Source: Tricholoma matsutake | Taxonomy: Eukaryota; Basidiomycota; Agaricomycetes; Agaricales; Tricholomataceae | Reading direction: 5' to 3' | Length of the DNA stretch: 64,000 bases | NCBI GenBank assembly: GCA_026075535.2 | Contig: AP026544.2 | Location: forward strand, 7,688,001 to 7,752,000 | Shown: piece after piece, positions 24,343 through 36,959 of the stretch | Layout of the letters: each line of letters starts with the position of its first letter | Numbering within the stretch: position 1 is the first letter of the stretch | Notes under the pieces: generated by a model | Seen by the model: the letters and a program-made list of their open reading frames with translations, nothing else | The model's database searches: none | Told to the model about the DNA's origin: nothing | Program-made: the position numbers and the translations under genes

Positions 24343-27082
24343 GCGCAGGCGCAGCTCGGGCATGGTGCGAAGCTCATGGCGCTGGCTATATCCTGCGAGC
24401 TGACCTCATCCCCGTATGTGCCGCTTGAGAGTCGACTCTCTTGGCTTAGATATCCTCCTGGAGCATTCCGCTTGTGCTCTTCTCGGGTACCCGAGAGGTT
24501 GATATCGTTGCTTGTAATGTGACCTATAATATGATTAATCCTCTTGTAGCCCTTTTCTTACGATGTATATATATGCTATTATCCAGTTCAATGTGTATTG
24601 TAGCAATGAACTATGACGTGAAGGGTGTAAGACAAGCAACTTGTGCTCGGTCATCCCAACTAGGGACGCTCAGGGACTTTGTAATGACTAAAAGTATAAT
24701 GAATTACTGTATAGCTAAACTTCACTCGTTATTGGACGGGAAGCGTTTGAATGAGAGACCATTCGTCTGGGGAAGAATCTGATATTATTGCGTCGAGTGG
24801 TTCACCGAGAAGCTCAGACTGACTGACTTATAACTTTGAAAAAAATGGATATCGATGGTTTCCAAGAGATCATTACACTCAACTTTTTAATCCCAGTGAC
24901 ACCTACTTGAAGTTACCCGCCTCTCTTTCACAGTCACGAAAGACAAGAAGACATGAACGCGGTTATGGTGGGAAATTGGAACGTGGGGTATCGTGTTCAT
25001 CCAAGTCTAAGCGGTAGCCCGCTATAGCTTGTCGAGTGTAACAATAAAGCTCGCTTGAAAAATCACGCCATGTTTTTGCTAACACCTCCAGCACACTAGA
25101 CTTGCAGTCCTCGAGATATAACCAGCCGAATACAGGGATGCATCAAGGATTAAAAAAATGGCTTGTCGTGACTCGTGATATGCACACATATTACCAGCCG
25201 GATTTCCGATCTTTCGAACAACTGAAAGCCTTGAAACAATTTGACACATATATTCCTGTGGTGGGTTGTATGAGACGTGTATCATCCTATTGCGGCAATG
25301 ATATATTTTCACTAGGTATGTCAATGGCGTAATAAAATCTTGGGCAACGTCGCAGAAGAGTGGATGCGTAGATGTCAGACACCTCGTAAGGTCGGGTCTA
25401 ACCACGGAGAGCCGGCCGAAATAAATGCCTCCACTTCGTCTTCCCCAATAACTAGCAACTCTGAACTCGGTGGATACTACGAGTATAGAGTGGATAGACA
25501 GGGTTGCGAAGCAACTAATCCAACGGTCTAAGTGTGGTTGAGAACGTTAAGTCATGGTCAAAGTTATAGAGAGGAGGGAACGGTGTTTCCACCAGCACAA
25601 CAATACCACTGGGAACGATAAACTTATCGACGGCGGAACCACCATCGTAGGCAACAGAAACACCCCACCAGCTGACCGGAACAAGAGAGCTCTTCCTGCT
25701 AAGCTTGAAAAAAGGCGAAAAAGGCGAGTACATGGCCGGAGAGACCTAGGCATGAAGTGAAAGGTCCAAGTACAGCTAATCATTGTTAACCACCTGGGGC
25801 CTGTGCAGGAATGAGAAAGCATCGTCACGGGCCCTGTGCAGTGTGGTGTTATGGCAGCGAGAAAGATCCACAATGAAGCAGGAGGCAGGAGGCCACAAAC
25901 ACCTGATGCCAGTGGTGTTACATCTCAACTTTCAAGACTTGGAAGTCCCTCCTTGGCTGTAAGGAAGCACAGAGACGACATGGTTTCTCAGCATATGGTG
26001 GTTTGCGCAGACGTTCAGCGCGCAAGATAAATAGATAGCTTTAGGGCCGGCAGCCATTGAACGAAGAATGCACTGACTTTAAACTTGGCCTGCATGCTCA
26101 TATGCGTATACTCTCTCCCTGGTCAGATATAGTTCCCCATCACTATGCATGAAGTATTTGTTATATGTATCAAAGAATAAAATGTAAACATCATTCGAAA
26201 GGTATAGGAATTGTTTATACTTATATTTATTCTCACTATATCCTCCTTTCATTCTGAGCCTTATACATGTGCAAGCTATTCAAACCAATATCCACCTTGA
26301 GATAAAGAAGCACCAAGGCATAGCATCCCCACTGGCATTGAGGAGCCACTGTGCATGGATCAGACCTATGCCACGCCAGACCACGGACATGCAGGGAAAT
26401 GTATCGCAAAGCAACAATGCACCAATTTTCAGGCGCGATCATTCGCATGTTGTACATGCCATCTTAGAACCTGAATGTGTTGTGGTATGCGTGCAGCAAA
26501 GAGGAATTCTTCGATATCTGAACGAGGGATCAAAATATCTGAGAGGCCTATAGGCAAAGGCGCCGTAAAATCGCCAGTACATCACGGAAAACGTGACCTG
26601 TGCGATACGCCGATAACAAGGTCGCATGTTCGCGTCCTCACGCACCACTGGTTTCTCCATCACCACCTAGGCCAACACTGCTTACCCTGGAATCTATAGG
26701 ACAAGTTCTTGCGACCTCCTTGATATTCTTGCGAGTGATATGAGCTTCAAATACGAGGATAGCATGTAAGTACTTACCCACAAGTGAAAACATGGTTGCC
26801 CCCATTTATGGTAGCGTGATCGCCCGTTAGGTGGCTTGTGATCAACTGTCGTGCTATAAATGGTATACGCCATCGTTCCATCTTTGAAAATTTCACAAAC
26901 GACCCGTATGTGATACTCGTTGAGCTCTGAGCGGTTTCTGCTATAACAACAGAAGCAATCTCGTTTATTATGGTTGCGCGCGAACTCGAATATCTTGTGT
27001 GGACATGTTTATCCCGATTCCCGTGACAGTCGCTCCTTGAAATTGCCACGGATAGCTCTCTACTTCAATTGTTCGTGGACGA
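24343..27082. other. No gene seen
   Basis: About 2.7 kb between the ornithine aminotransferase and CHO2 genes. Short frames on both strands have no domain or splice support. It should include the 3' end of the first gene and the promoter of the second. Confidence 0.4.
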
Positions 27083-30000
27083 ATGTCCTCTCACAAAAAT
27101 TCTCTTAGACAGCGTACTAATCTACCCAATGATTCCTCTCAACAAGAGGAATCATCTAAACCCCAGAAACCTCCACGCGATGAGGTGGTCTGGGGTAAAA
27201 CACCATCTGGCGAAGGTATGTTGTCTAGAAAAAGTGTATCAGTAGTCTATTTACCATCTCACACGTAGTATTCTGCGTACCCACGACGCACGACGTTTTG
27301 ACTACTCTCTTCCACCCGGACTACCCAAAATCGCACCTGGACTTGTTTAATCTCGCCCTTCTCGCTTTCCAGATCATGCTCTTCCTCTTTCTTCCCCGTG
27401 GTGCGTCCCAAATATTTTTCTTCGCCTACTTTGCGTTCTGGCGCGGGATGTATAACTTGGGTCTCGGTTGGGTCCTTACAAGGCAGAGCAAGAAGAGATG
27501 GATCGTGCGTGAAGTACAGAAGCTTGGTTGGCTTGATGGGGACCGCCGCCCGAAGGTGAGGAAGTGGATTAGGGAACAACTTGTGGGTAAGATGGGCAAG
27601 GATTATGAATTTGATGTCGGTCATATTTTATACTACTGCTTGATCCGTGGACTGATTTATTTTATAGGAACTGCCGTTAGAGTATAATGCATGGTTATTG
27701 TTTCGCCAGGCTGTGGACGTCATACTTGTCAAGTTTGTATATTTCCTTTACGTCACGCACATTCATTGATTATTTTACCATTATATCCAGCGACTTTCTA
27801 TCCTACTGCATGTTCGCCTTTTCATGTTTTCGCGTCCCGCAGAACCTTTCGACAGCGGTGCACATTATGAGGTATGCACCGAGACCAAGCTCTCATCTCC
27901 TTCATTTTAATTCGTTTCCAGATGGGTTGGCGGCATCGCCCTAATCGCATTCAACCTCTGGGTGAAAACCGAGGCGCACAACGTCGTAAAAGATTATGGG
28001 TGGTACTGGGGTGACGTCTTTTTTCAGCGCGGCGCCCTCGTATTCGACGGCGTCTTTGAGCTCGCGCCACACCCCATGTATTCCGTCGGTTGGTATCAAC
28101 GTGTCATGCATAGCGAATGTGTATAATCATGTTCTTTATTTGTTTTGTAGGATACGCAGGGTACTACGGTCTCTCGCTCATCGCGGGAAGCTACGCAGTG
28201 CTGTTCGTCAGCCTCGCAGCGCACGCGGCACAGTTCGCGTTCCTTGTATTTTTTGAGAATCCCCGTGAGTAATCATATTTTACATTCGAATCCACTTTTA
28301 CTAATGAGCAATTCTAGATATCCAACGTCTGTATGGTAAGCGCAAAGCCATCGCCAAACGGACGCCCTTGTTCCCCTCCAGTTCGACCTCCAGGACCGTG
28401 ACCTCAAATTCAACCGCAACGTCGATCACAACCCCTGCTGCTACAGTTTGTCCGGCCTTCCCAGACCAGGAGGAACAGGAACAAGATCATGAACTTGCGG
28501 ATATGCTATCCACGCCCGCCGCAACGGAAGACGAGACCGCTACAGAAACGGAGACGGAACTAGAGACGACCGAGACAGAGATGGACGAACATATCCAGCC
28601 GCAGACACAGCCTCAGCCTCAAGTACTGATGATGGACCAAAGGATGTTGCCCGGACGGCATTCGATTCAGAAGAAAGTGCAAATACTACCCACACCCAAA
28701 CCGAACGTAAAAGCGAGGCACCAGCCACAAGCGTCCATCACGAGCCTGGCATCAGTGTCCTCTTCTGCTGATATAGGCAACGGTACCAGGAGGAAACGCG
28801 GGATGTCACAGCATGATTTACTGAATAAGTATTTCAGGCGGGACGCAGTGGTGTTGAGGAACGTTGATTTGCTTCGGTATGTACTTACGATCCTTCCCCA
28901 TTAACCCTGCCAATTCACTACGCTCCTCGCAATAACAGAGCAAATGATGCAATGCTTGTTCTCGTCCTCTTCTACGCTATCCTTCTTTCCGTCCTACCCT
29001 CCGTCTCCCCTTCACTTTCTCATAGCTCAGTCCTGCGTTTACACTTCCTCCATGCCCTAACGTGGTGTTTCGTGCACTATGTGGGCCTAGGGTGGGTCCT
29101 GAGTGCACAAAGCCAGACCAAGTTTTTAGTGAGGCATTTTGTGAAGAATTATCATTATCGAGATGATACCGAGGGTTTAGCGGGGGCAAGAGTCGAGGCG
29201 TTTGCGAATTGGAAGGCGATTTATAATTTGAGTATGTGTATGACATATGGTGAGTTTGGTTTTTTCTTTCTCTCCTTGTTTTGATGCTTGGTGAATTATT
29301 TGCAACGTGAGGGCGACTGATAATTGTTCTTGTTAGTGTCGTGCATTGGAGTTGTGTGGGAGACATATTCGATTCCGAATGATTGGATTGTGGGAAATGA
29401 GCTGTTGAGGCATACTTTGGGTCTTGTGCGTTCTATATTACCTTCCCAAGCTTGCCGCTGACCATAGATTGATTCTTTTAGCTTCTGATTGGTTTACACG
29501 TCTGGGCAAGCATGGAGTCGTATGAAGTGCTTGGTGTGTTCGGTGGGTTGTACTTCTTGTAGTTATAGTATTGTCATGACGCATATTAACCTTGTTATAG
29601 GCTGGTTCTTCGGCGACTTCTTCATGGAAGACTTCCCGGCTCACCTGGAATACACTGGGATCTATCGGTTCGTCATTTATTACTCTTTTCATGGCAAAGA
29701 CTAAGGTTAGGTTGCGTAGGTACCTGAACAACCCAGAAGCCATGGGCGGAGCAGCGTGGTTTGGGCTTGCACTGATCAGCGGAAGCAAGCTTGTGTTGTC
29801 ACTTGCTGTGGTGCGGCACATCGCGAACTGGTGGTTCCTCAGCTGGGTCGAAAAGTAGGCATCTCTGCACCCTATCACATTCAGTGAGACCAACTGACTG
29901 ACTGCACTCTAGCCCGCACATGAAGAAACTGTATGGGGATTCCCTTCGCAAGGATGCTGGGTTTGTGAAAGTGATCAAGCATGTCGCGAGCAAGAACGCA

Positions 30001-31414
30001 CGGCTTTTGGGGAGAGGCGCGCAGAGACATGCGCCGGAACTGGGGAGGGTGGTAAAGGAGGTGAAAGGCACGTTTGAGAAGGTGTATGAGGAAACGGCGG
30101 AGGTGGTAGAGGAGTTTCTGGCGAAGTGTGAGTGTCGTGATCTTGTTGTTATGGGTAGGAGTTTGATTGTGAAACGATCGCAGCCCGTCCGAAAATATCG
30201 GAGGTGGTGGAGGATACGAAGTTCTTGCTGCAGCAGTCGAGGGAAAGGCTTGTAATCACGTTGGTTTCTTTTTGTTGTTTGGTGCTTGGTCTGTGCTGAT
30301 GCGTTTTGTGAAAGGCGGGTATCGAATGACCTGTCTGCATATGACAAGAGTAAATACAAGGTGTCGATTGTGCCTAGTACGTCGACCGGTGGCAAGGCTT
30401 TCCAGCTCGGCGAGCCGATAACGGTCAAGTGGGAGGTGCCACACAAACATTCGCGAAAGGATTGGATTGGGCTATACCGAGTGAATACACTCTGCTTCCA
30501 TGTTTGGTTCTGTTCCTAATTAAAACTATGTAGGTCGGCGCGAACAAGTCGACGCTTGTGACCAAGACCTCGTCGCAGGGCATATGGGTGCCCGTGCACA
30601 ACGAGGACTGGGAGGGCGATGTATGGACGGGGTCGGATCGAATGCGACGCCCGCCTAGCCCACGAGACGGGAAGAAGAGCGGGGTGGTGACGTTCAAGGG
30701 AAATACACTCCCTTGGCTAGTGGGGCAGTATGAAGTGCGGTACCACCATGATGGAAAGTACAATGTCATGGCGCTGGATGGGCCGTTGGAGATTTCTGGT
30801 ACGTACACTTCTGGTTTGTCTTTTAGTCGTTAGGTTGATTGAGGTTTTGTTTTACAGTGGACAAGCCTGCAGAGTTGAATTTTGCATCGGTGCGAGAGTC
30901 ACTGATGAAGATCGTACCGTTGTGCTTGGACTCAGACCCGTCGCTGCTTCCACGGTCGTGTAACCTGATTACACCAAGGATTGGTGATACTGTTGTTGGC
31001 CCTATCCGGCCTTCGTCCTCTGTTGGATCTCTGATTAATTCAGCAAGGCCCTCCTTGCTCGGCTCAGCACCTTCGTTATATAACAACCTCTCTGGGTCCC
31101 GGTCTAAAGCCCTTCCCAACACTGACCTAGACTTTGACCCCCAATCCGTCCCTTACGCCAACACCAATACCACTATGAACAATAACACAAACTCAGACAC
31201 AGAAACGCCCCACACGGACACCCTGTCGCTCCATGCTGAGGACAGTGACCCCGACGACTTTACGTTCTGGGAGGAACAACAGGCGAAACGGATCTGCTTG
31301 GCGATCGAGCAGGTGTTTGGAGTGGAATATGCTCCGGAGGTTGTGGTGGCAGATGCGAATTTGACAGCCCTAGCTAATCGGATTTTACTATCAAAGGAGA
31401 TCTTGACGGGGTGA
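27083..31414 (+). CDS. CHO2: Phosphatidylethanolamine N-methyltransferase (CHO2)
   Basis: A long multi-exon gene with two homologous membrane methyltransferase halves. Half one runs from [17 protein letters not shown] through [47 protein letters not shown] and [11 protein letters not shown] Thr/Glu-rich linker (28368-28840) follows. Half two contains [31 protein letters not shown] and [10 protein letters not shown]. The C-terminal soluble part includes [18 protein letters not shown] and DWIGLYR. CHO2 makes the first methylation of phosphatidylethanolamine in the ER on the way to phosphatidylcholine, using S-adenosylmethionine. The length (near 900 residues after splicing) fits the family. The stop codon is TGA at 31412-31414. 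Exons are well bounded by GT-AG signals, and no damage is seen. Confidence 0.92.
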
Positions 31415-31548
31415 GGACTCTGTGTCGAGTTTAGGGATTATATGTGAGAGGTTTAGATTAGAAACTGATTGATGGAAGTTTTACGGTCCGTTCGGGAACA
31501 GAATATGGCGAGAATATGATATTTTGATGCCATATTATTTCCTTTGTA

Positions 31549-31981
31549 TGGTGCACAACACCTAGTCACCACCTCTTTTGGATAGTGGCCAAATTGGCTG
31601 GAGAAATTTTTTTAAATTATGAACCACCTATTTTATCTCTAGAGTAGTCTAGAGTGTGTTTCAACTGTTGTTTTACAACTTATTTAGTACTTAAAAAATG
31701 CATGGATTATGCCATGCCCAGTTGAAAGGACATTTTGTGAAGTTAGGGTCCTACCAAATATGGTAATTCAGGGTCCAAATCAGTCTATATAGTAATGTGG
31801 CCAAATTCTCAGTGACAAAAAAGAAAAACTCCATCAGTTTTGAGTATTTTGACAAATGCTCAAGTAGATTTAATCCTGTTGTGAAATGGAGCATTTTTAC
31901 CAGAGGAATAAGAAAAATAAGGTTTTTTGGTTGAGCTATTTCTGTTGTACAAAAGTGGTGGTGACTAGGTGTTGTGCACCA
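31549..31981. mobile_element. MITE with TA target duplication
   Basis: A 433-bp AT-rich element has near-perfect terminal inverted repeats of about 30 bp. The left end reads TGGTGCACAACACCTAGTCA and the right end is its complement, ending at 31981. TA dinucleotides flank both ends (31547-31548 and 31982-31983). It has no coding capacity. The size, TIR and TA duplication fit a Tc1/mariner-type MITE. It starts only about 135 bp after the CHO2 stop codon and may overlap its 3' untranslated region. Confidence 0.8.
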
Positions 31982-33185
31982 TAAGTAAAGGCAAAGTTCA
32001 TCACAATTTACTATCAAGGGTCACCATCTTGGCCACCCTGAGTACTTGGCCAATTCCATATTTAGAGTCTGTACAGCAAGGAATCCATAATAATGTGGAT
32101 CTCAATATTGAGAAGAACCTCATGGGAAACCATGTACCAAAACAAATCCACCAGTGATGGTGCATTACCGAGATATGGTGATGGCAGTGTGGCATTTCAG
32201 CCTCCTTGGCATGTTTGTTAATCTTGCCCAATATGGAAAAACCTCCCACCCACTGTAGCCTTGTATTGAAAAACTTGCCACTGTTATGGCTCCCCTCAAT
32301 CCTTTGCCCATTTCCTTTCTTTTTTGGGTCTCACCCTGTACAATGAAGTCAATGTGTATTCTGTAGGCCATGACTGGCCAACATGGCAGGTTTGCTCAAT
32401 TTGGCAGCCACTCTCAAATAATACTCACAGAAAGCAAAGCACTCCAGGTAAAACCATGGTGAGCATGTCAACTTCTTCCCAGCATCACAGACAACATACA
32501 AGCCAAGTTTGAAGACTTAAACATAGCTACTTTACTCTCAATTCTGTCTGATACCCTTAGGTGGCCAAGAACCCAACCTCTGATAGTAGGTCAACTTGTG
32601 ACTTGATGTGACACATTGATCTGCATCAATCTTCACATCAGTTGAGATTGGTGGGTTGACTGTTGGCAGACAACTACCGATGTTCTCATCAATGCCAATG
32701 AATGCTGGTTATCATTTCAAACAGCAAATAGACTGCATCAAAAGTGAAAATTTCAATGTAGGGAGGTTGCAGCACAGTCTGAGCTCAAGACAAACTTATT
32801 TTATTCACATTGAAGTATCCAGGTTTCAGTAGACAACTGTGAACAACCTCGTGCTCAATGTTGGCAATGATGAGGAAAGTGGGTGACTTTCTGTAAGGAT
32901 CTAGAAAGGTTTAGGGAGGTTTCAGCATGCTAAATTTCCATCAGCTGAGATGCTGTGTCCAAATTGGGATGTAGTGGATCAATTTTGATGTCTGTTCCTG
33001 AAAGTCAACCTCTGTAGATTTTGGGGTTTGTAGAGGCCTCGTTACCCCTCTACAGAGCTGTTCAAATGGTTTTTTGATGATTGGGCTGATGTGATCTCTC
33101 AATTTTGTAGTCCCCAGACCCATTTGAGTAGCAGAGAACTGAAACATCGCCCCTCCTCCCCGATACATATACTACCCCTCATTCA
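31982..33185. other. No clear gene; AT-rich flank of a decayed element
   Basis: AT-rich sequence with no supported reading frame. It lies between the MITE and the DUF6818-like ORF, so it may be the 5' part of the older mobile element that carries that ORF. Confidence 0.35.
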
Positions 33186-34129
33186 ATGGAAGGCTGCCAA
33201 GAAGAAAACTCAGGCTCAAAGAGCATTGGAGGTCCTCCACAAGAAGATACCCATAATGGAGCTGGTTTCTCCAATCAGCCTGGCAGCACCAGGAATGTTT
33301 CACTTCCACAGTACACCTTTCCACCCACTCCTTATTATTCACATAGTCCTGTTCAGCATGTACACAATGATCTTCTTGTTGGTTACTATTGGTTAAAATA
33401 ATTTAATTTGTCCTTCAGACCCACACAAACAGTCCTTACCCAATCACTCATCAGCATAGCTGTGAGGCTAGTGCTATATACCAAATACCACCCAAACCCA
33501 AACCTGGCTGGCAAGGTCATGGATATTCCATGCACAGATTTGCTTCTTCTGTTACCATGCCAGATACCCGTCCTCTGAGCACCCCCACTAGATCCCAGCC
33601 TTGGCCACTCAGCAGACCCATACCCAGTGCTTCTAGTTCCATTTCAACACCTTTACCTAATACTAATCGCCAGAGCCCTGCACCTCTCACATCAGATTCT
33701 GAAGTAGCTGACATCATGTGGACAAGTGAGAAAGTGCTGGGGAAGCACAAGGAGCCAGAGGATTCTGATTCAGAAATTGTTCAAAAACCAGCAAAGATGC
33801 ATGCATGTGAAGATAACATAGAGGAAGACAATCACAAGGGTTCAAAGCACAGAAATTCCAAGGCCAGTTGCATGAGCACCAGTATGAAGGTGGCTATGAA
33901 GAGCATCAAGGTCAAGACAGAACCCAAAGGGAAACAAAAGGGCCGCTTCATGGGTTCTCGCAATTTCAGTATCCCTGAGATCCACAGATTGCTTCACTCA
34001 ATAAACCTACAGCTTCCTAGGTGGAAAAGGATGGGAGGTGGTCACAGCCAAGTATAACAGTTGGGCTAGCTCCACAGGTTATACAACACACACTGTGCAG
34101 TCCATCAAGTCCAAGTTTGACAGGGTATG
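33186..34129 (+). pseudogene. DUF6818-like (Myb/SANT-like) ORF, 5' part
   Basis: The first exon starts at ATG 33186 (MEGCQEENSGSKS). A probable intron ends with CAG near 33418, and the frame then runs to about 34020. The conserved part is GSRNFSIPEIHRLLHSINLQ, then after a frameshift GWEVVTAKYNSWASSTG and SIKSKFDRV. This pattern resembles DUF6818, a Myb/SANT-like domain common in fungal and oomycete mobile-element proteins. The ORF is cut at 34129 by the 18.4-kb retrotransposon nest. The GTATG before the insertion is repeated after it, and sequence continues at 52540. A DNA-binding role is inferred only. Confidence 0.55.
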
Positions 34130-34321
34130 TGTAGTGAGTCGAGGGGATCTCCTTATATCACACACCAAAAGAACACGAATAACGTATATATTTCATGTAT
34201 TGGTAGTGGTAAAAAGATTGCTTATGTGAATAGAAGGCTGGTCCCTTTATAGGGGCCAGCTAGGTCAACAGCAATGAAATATAATATATACAAATGCGGG
34301 GTCAAGCCCTGGGTCACCACA
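34130..34321 (-). repeat. 3' LTR of the minus-strand gypsy element
   Basis: It is 192 bp, bounded by TGTAGTGAGTC and GGGTCACCACA on the plus strand, which gives TG...CA ends on either strand. It matches the copy at 52343-52534 with only a few transitions. Confidence 0.9.
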
Positions 34322-34467
34322 CCCTCCCCCTTAGGCTTTGTCCAGGGGAGAAGCATAATGTTTTGAGTAAATAGATGATCTCAAAGAGAGCATCGTCTGG
34401 TATGTGGGTATTGTTGGGGTATGACGAAAAGAATCAATTCATTCATTTATTAAAAAATGCGATGACC

Positions 34468-36214
34468 TCATTTAGTAGGGTCGTCAGGGATGTGGGTATC
34501 GTTGAGACTCAACAATGATATGTGGGACTCATCGAGGGTCGATGAGGATTCAGGGAGGTTGGCGTCAACTAACATACACCTAACTTCCTCCAGGGTGGTA
34601 GGTACAGGTACTTCGTGCTCGTAATCAGGCGCGGAGGAAAGTATGGTCGTGTCATTGGTCAATGCCAACAAAGACAATTGGGATATGGGGGCCTCTGGGG
34701 TGTTCCCCAGAGCAGAGGCATCCGTCGTCTGCCCTTCATCGAGAGGGAAACGGTCCTTGTCGATGGTGAAAGCTTCATTGTTGGATGAAGAGATGGAGTC
34801 GGTGGAATCACCATTGTTGTCAGGGTCTCTAATTTTTCGTGGCTTGGTAGACGCGATGGGAGTGAATTTGCTAATGGGCTTCTTGTGCCCGTCCAGAGGG
34901 ATGCCAGCAGTGACTCTCCTCACTCTCTTCAAGGCCTTCTTCTGGCCTTGAGTTGCCTTGATGATGAGGGGAGACCCGGACCATCCTGAGGTCGGATCGT
35001 TCTCCAGGGGATATACCTCTGGAGGAGGTGGATGCCAGCCGGACAGGTAAGAAGGCCCAGCATGGGCAGGAGGTTGGTTGTCCATGCAAGAGGTGCTTGT
35101 GTGCAGAGATGCAGATAGTCCAGCGGAGAATCCAGAGGACCGGGCAGTGGAAGTCATTGATTCAGGGTGGGGTCACCCTGAGAGGGAGCTCTGCCCCTGG
35201 TGGGAGTGGTGGAATCTCTTTTTCTTTTTCTTTGTGGCTCTCGAAGGGCCATGTTGTTAGGCCCAGAGATCCACCACCGGGGTTCAGACATCAGAGGAGC
35301 GTCCTCTGAATGGGCATTGGAATGTTGCCGCAGACATCTTACAATATCGGCAGCAGTGGAAGACTCCTCCGAATGGGAGGAGTTGGCAGTAGCCATCGCT
35401 GTAAGCCAGCTGATGGCATAGTGAGAACCTTCTCAGACTTCCTCGTCCGAGACTCCCATGGTGGCGAGGTGTCGTACGATGTCCTCGAGGGAAGTTGAAT
35501 TGGTGCTGATCGGCATGGGCTGCCGATGGTGCATGGGGGACAGTGGGAGGCATTCACGCTCTCAAATCTGTCGGTACAGGCCCGGCGTGGCTAGTACCTC
35601 TGCAGTACAAAGGTAGAGAAGTAGTTTAGCTTCAGGGGATAGCCCTGAAGGAATCTGTTGATGAAGCAGGAGTTGTCCCCTGACGTGTGGGAGGGAGACC
35701 CTCTGTTCATCCATCAGGGTACCAGGGTGGGATTGCCACTGGTACAGGTGTCGGTGCATGAACTGCGCCCACATTTCAGCAGAGTCCAGGAGCGAGGGTT
35801 GCTCCAGGTGAGTAGGGTCATTGAGTCAGCATAATCCTCACGCCGACTGCATCTGAACAGGGAGCCAACTGGGTAATCTCCAGTGGGCAAGGGCATAGGT
35901 CATCAGGGGCGTTCGAGCCCCTGGAGCAGTATCATTGATGAACCGCATGTACTCGCACATTCATTCCAACATTGGGTAGTTCCCAGAGGTGTGGGCCATC
36001 TGGGACCAGTTATCAAATTCCTCAGTGTTCTGAGGAATGGATGCAGGAACTTGGCCACGCAGCTTGGGAGCTGGTCTCCAGTTCGCTGTCCTGGTAACAT
36101 CAGGGCCCAAGAATGTATATCTCAGGGTTGGAAGGTTGGGAAGAGGTGGGTAGACCTCATTCATATTGAAGTCCTCGTCGGGGACAATGGGGCAGGGAGC
36201 AGGAGGTGGTGCAG
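34468..36214 (-). pseudogene. Extra ORF (env position) of minus-strand gypsy, distal part
   Basis: Downstream of the integrase/chromodomain, the element carries a further coding region in the same direction. In this segment it reads from APPPAPCPIVPDEDFNMNE (near 36214) through FDNWSQMAHTSGNYPMLE, MWAQFMHRHLYQW and SGLSPEAKLLLYLCTAEVL. It ends in a 229-codon open frame at 35157-34468 that finishes SLNDTHIPDDPTK. The frame is broken by stops such as the TGA at 35963-35961, where CGA would fit. The protein has no domain I know and shows no membrane or signal segments like a retroviral envelope. It is continued at 43946-44547, beyond the inserted chromovirus. Confidence 0.55.
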
Positions 36215-36920
36215 TGTCAAGAACTGTTCCTCGCCCAATCGGAACCCGCATCCATCTGACCCTTTCCCGCACATTGAACATGACTTTTGCCTATGCCTCC
36301 CAATTTCGTTCCTGGCCGCCTTGCACTGCCCACACTGCTGTGCACCAGGCCGCCTTGTACAGCATCCACGGCTGCCTTCCCAAGGCTGCCGTCTCTATTG
36401 CAAATTCGACTATGGATTCCTGTGCAGCTCCCACTAGATAATTTATCTACGCAGTTGAGACACTGCTGCAGTCTTTGTTCCTGTTCTGCATTATTCCGGA
36501 CTACAGTATTTAAGCTTAGTTAGTTTTGCCTTGTATTCCTCAGTTCGTATATCGACATAGACTCGACTTTGACTTGTCAATCTAAACCTCCTTCTACTCC
36601 TACTTCTGTTCCCTAAGAGTCTGAACTCCTTTCAACTCAACCTCTAGTCTCCCTCTGAAGTTCTAGTCCTATCTGAACTTAACCTATGTCCCCCCATACT
36701 CCTCCTTGCATTTACCCGCACTTTTCCGTTCCTACCTCCAAACCTCCAACTTGAAATTAGGACACCAGACGAGGTGAAGGGCACAGCTTCTTACAAGCTG
36801 AAGCCAAGTCCTTTCCGTTTCCCCTCCCGCCAAATCCGCAACGACCCGACAACCTTCTGTAAATAACACCTGCAGTGTCTGATCAGATTCTGACGAACCT
36901 TCCAGGATCAGTTCTTAACA
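36215..36920 (+). repeat. 5' LTR (706 bp)
   Basis: It starts TGTCAAGAACTG and ends CAGTTCTTAACA, so the two ends form an inverted repeat. A TATA-like GTATTTAAGC lies near 36507. It differs from the 3' LTR mainly at CpG sites. Confidence 0.95.
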
Positions 36921-36959
36921 GTATATACGAACTCACACTTCACTCGTCCATTCCTCTCT

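Noticed and set aside
34468..36214. Retroviral-type envelope gene
   Set aside because: Position fits, but there is no signal peptide, membrane anchor or fusion-like segment in the readable parts.
36217..36440. Open frames inside the 706-bp LTRs as genes
   Set aside because: They repeat in all LTR copies, lie in LTR sequence and vary by frame; not coding.
36921..36945. tRNA primer-binding site after the 5' LTR
   Set aside because: No TGG start or recognisable tRNA 3'-end complement is visible.
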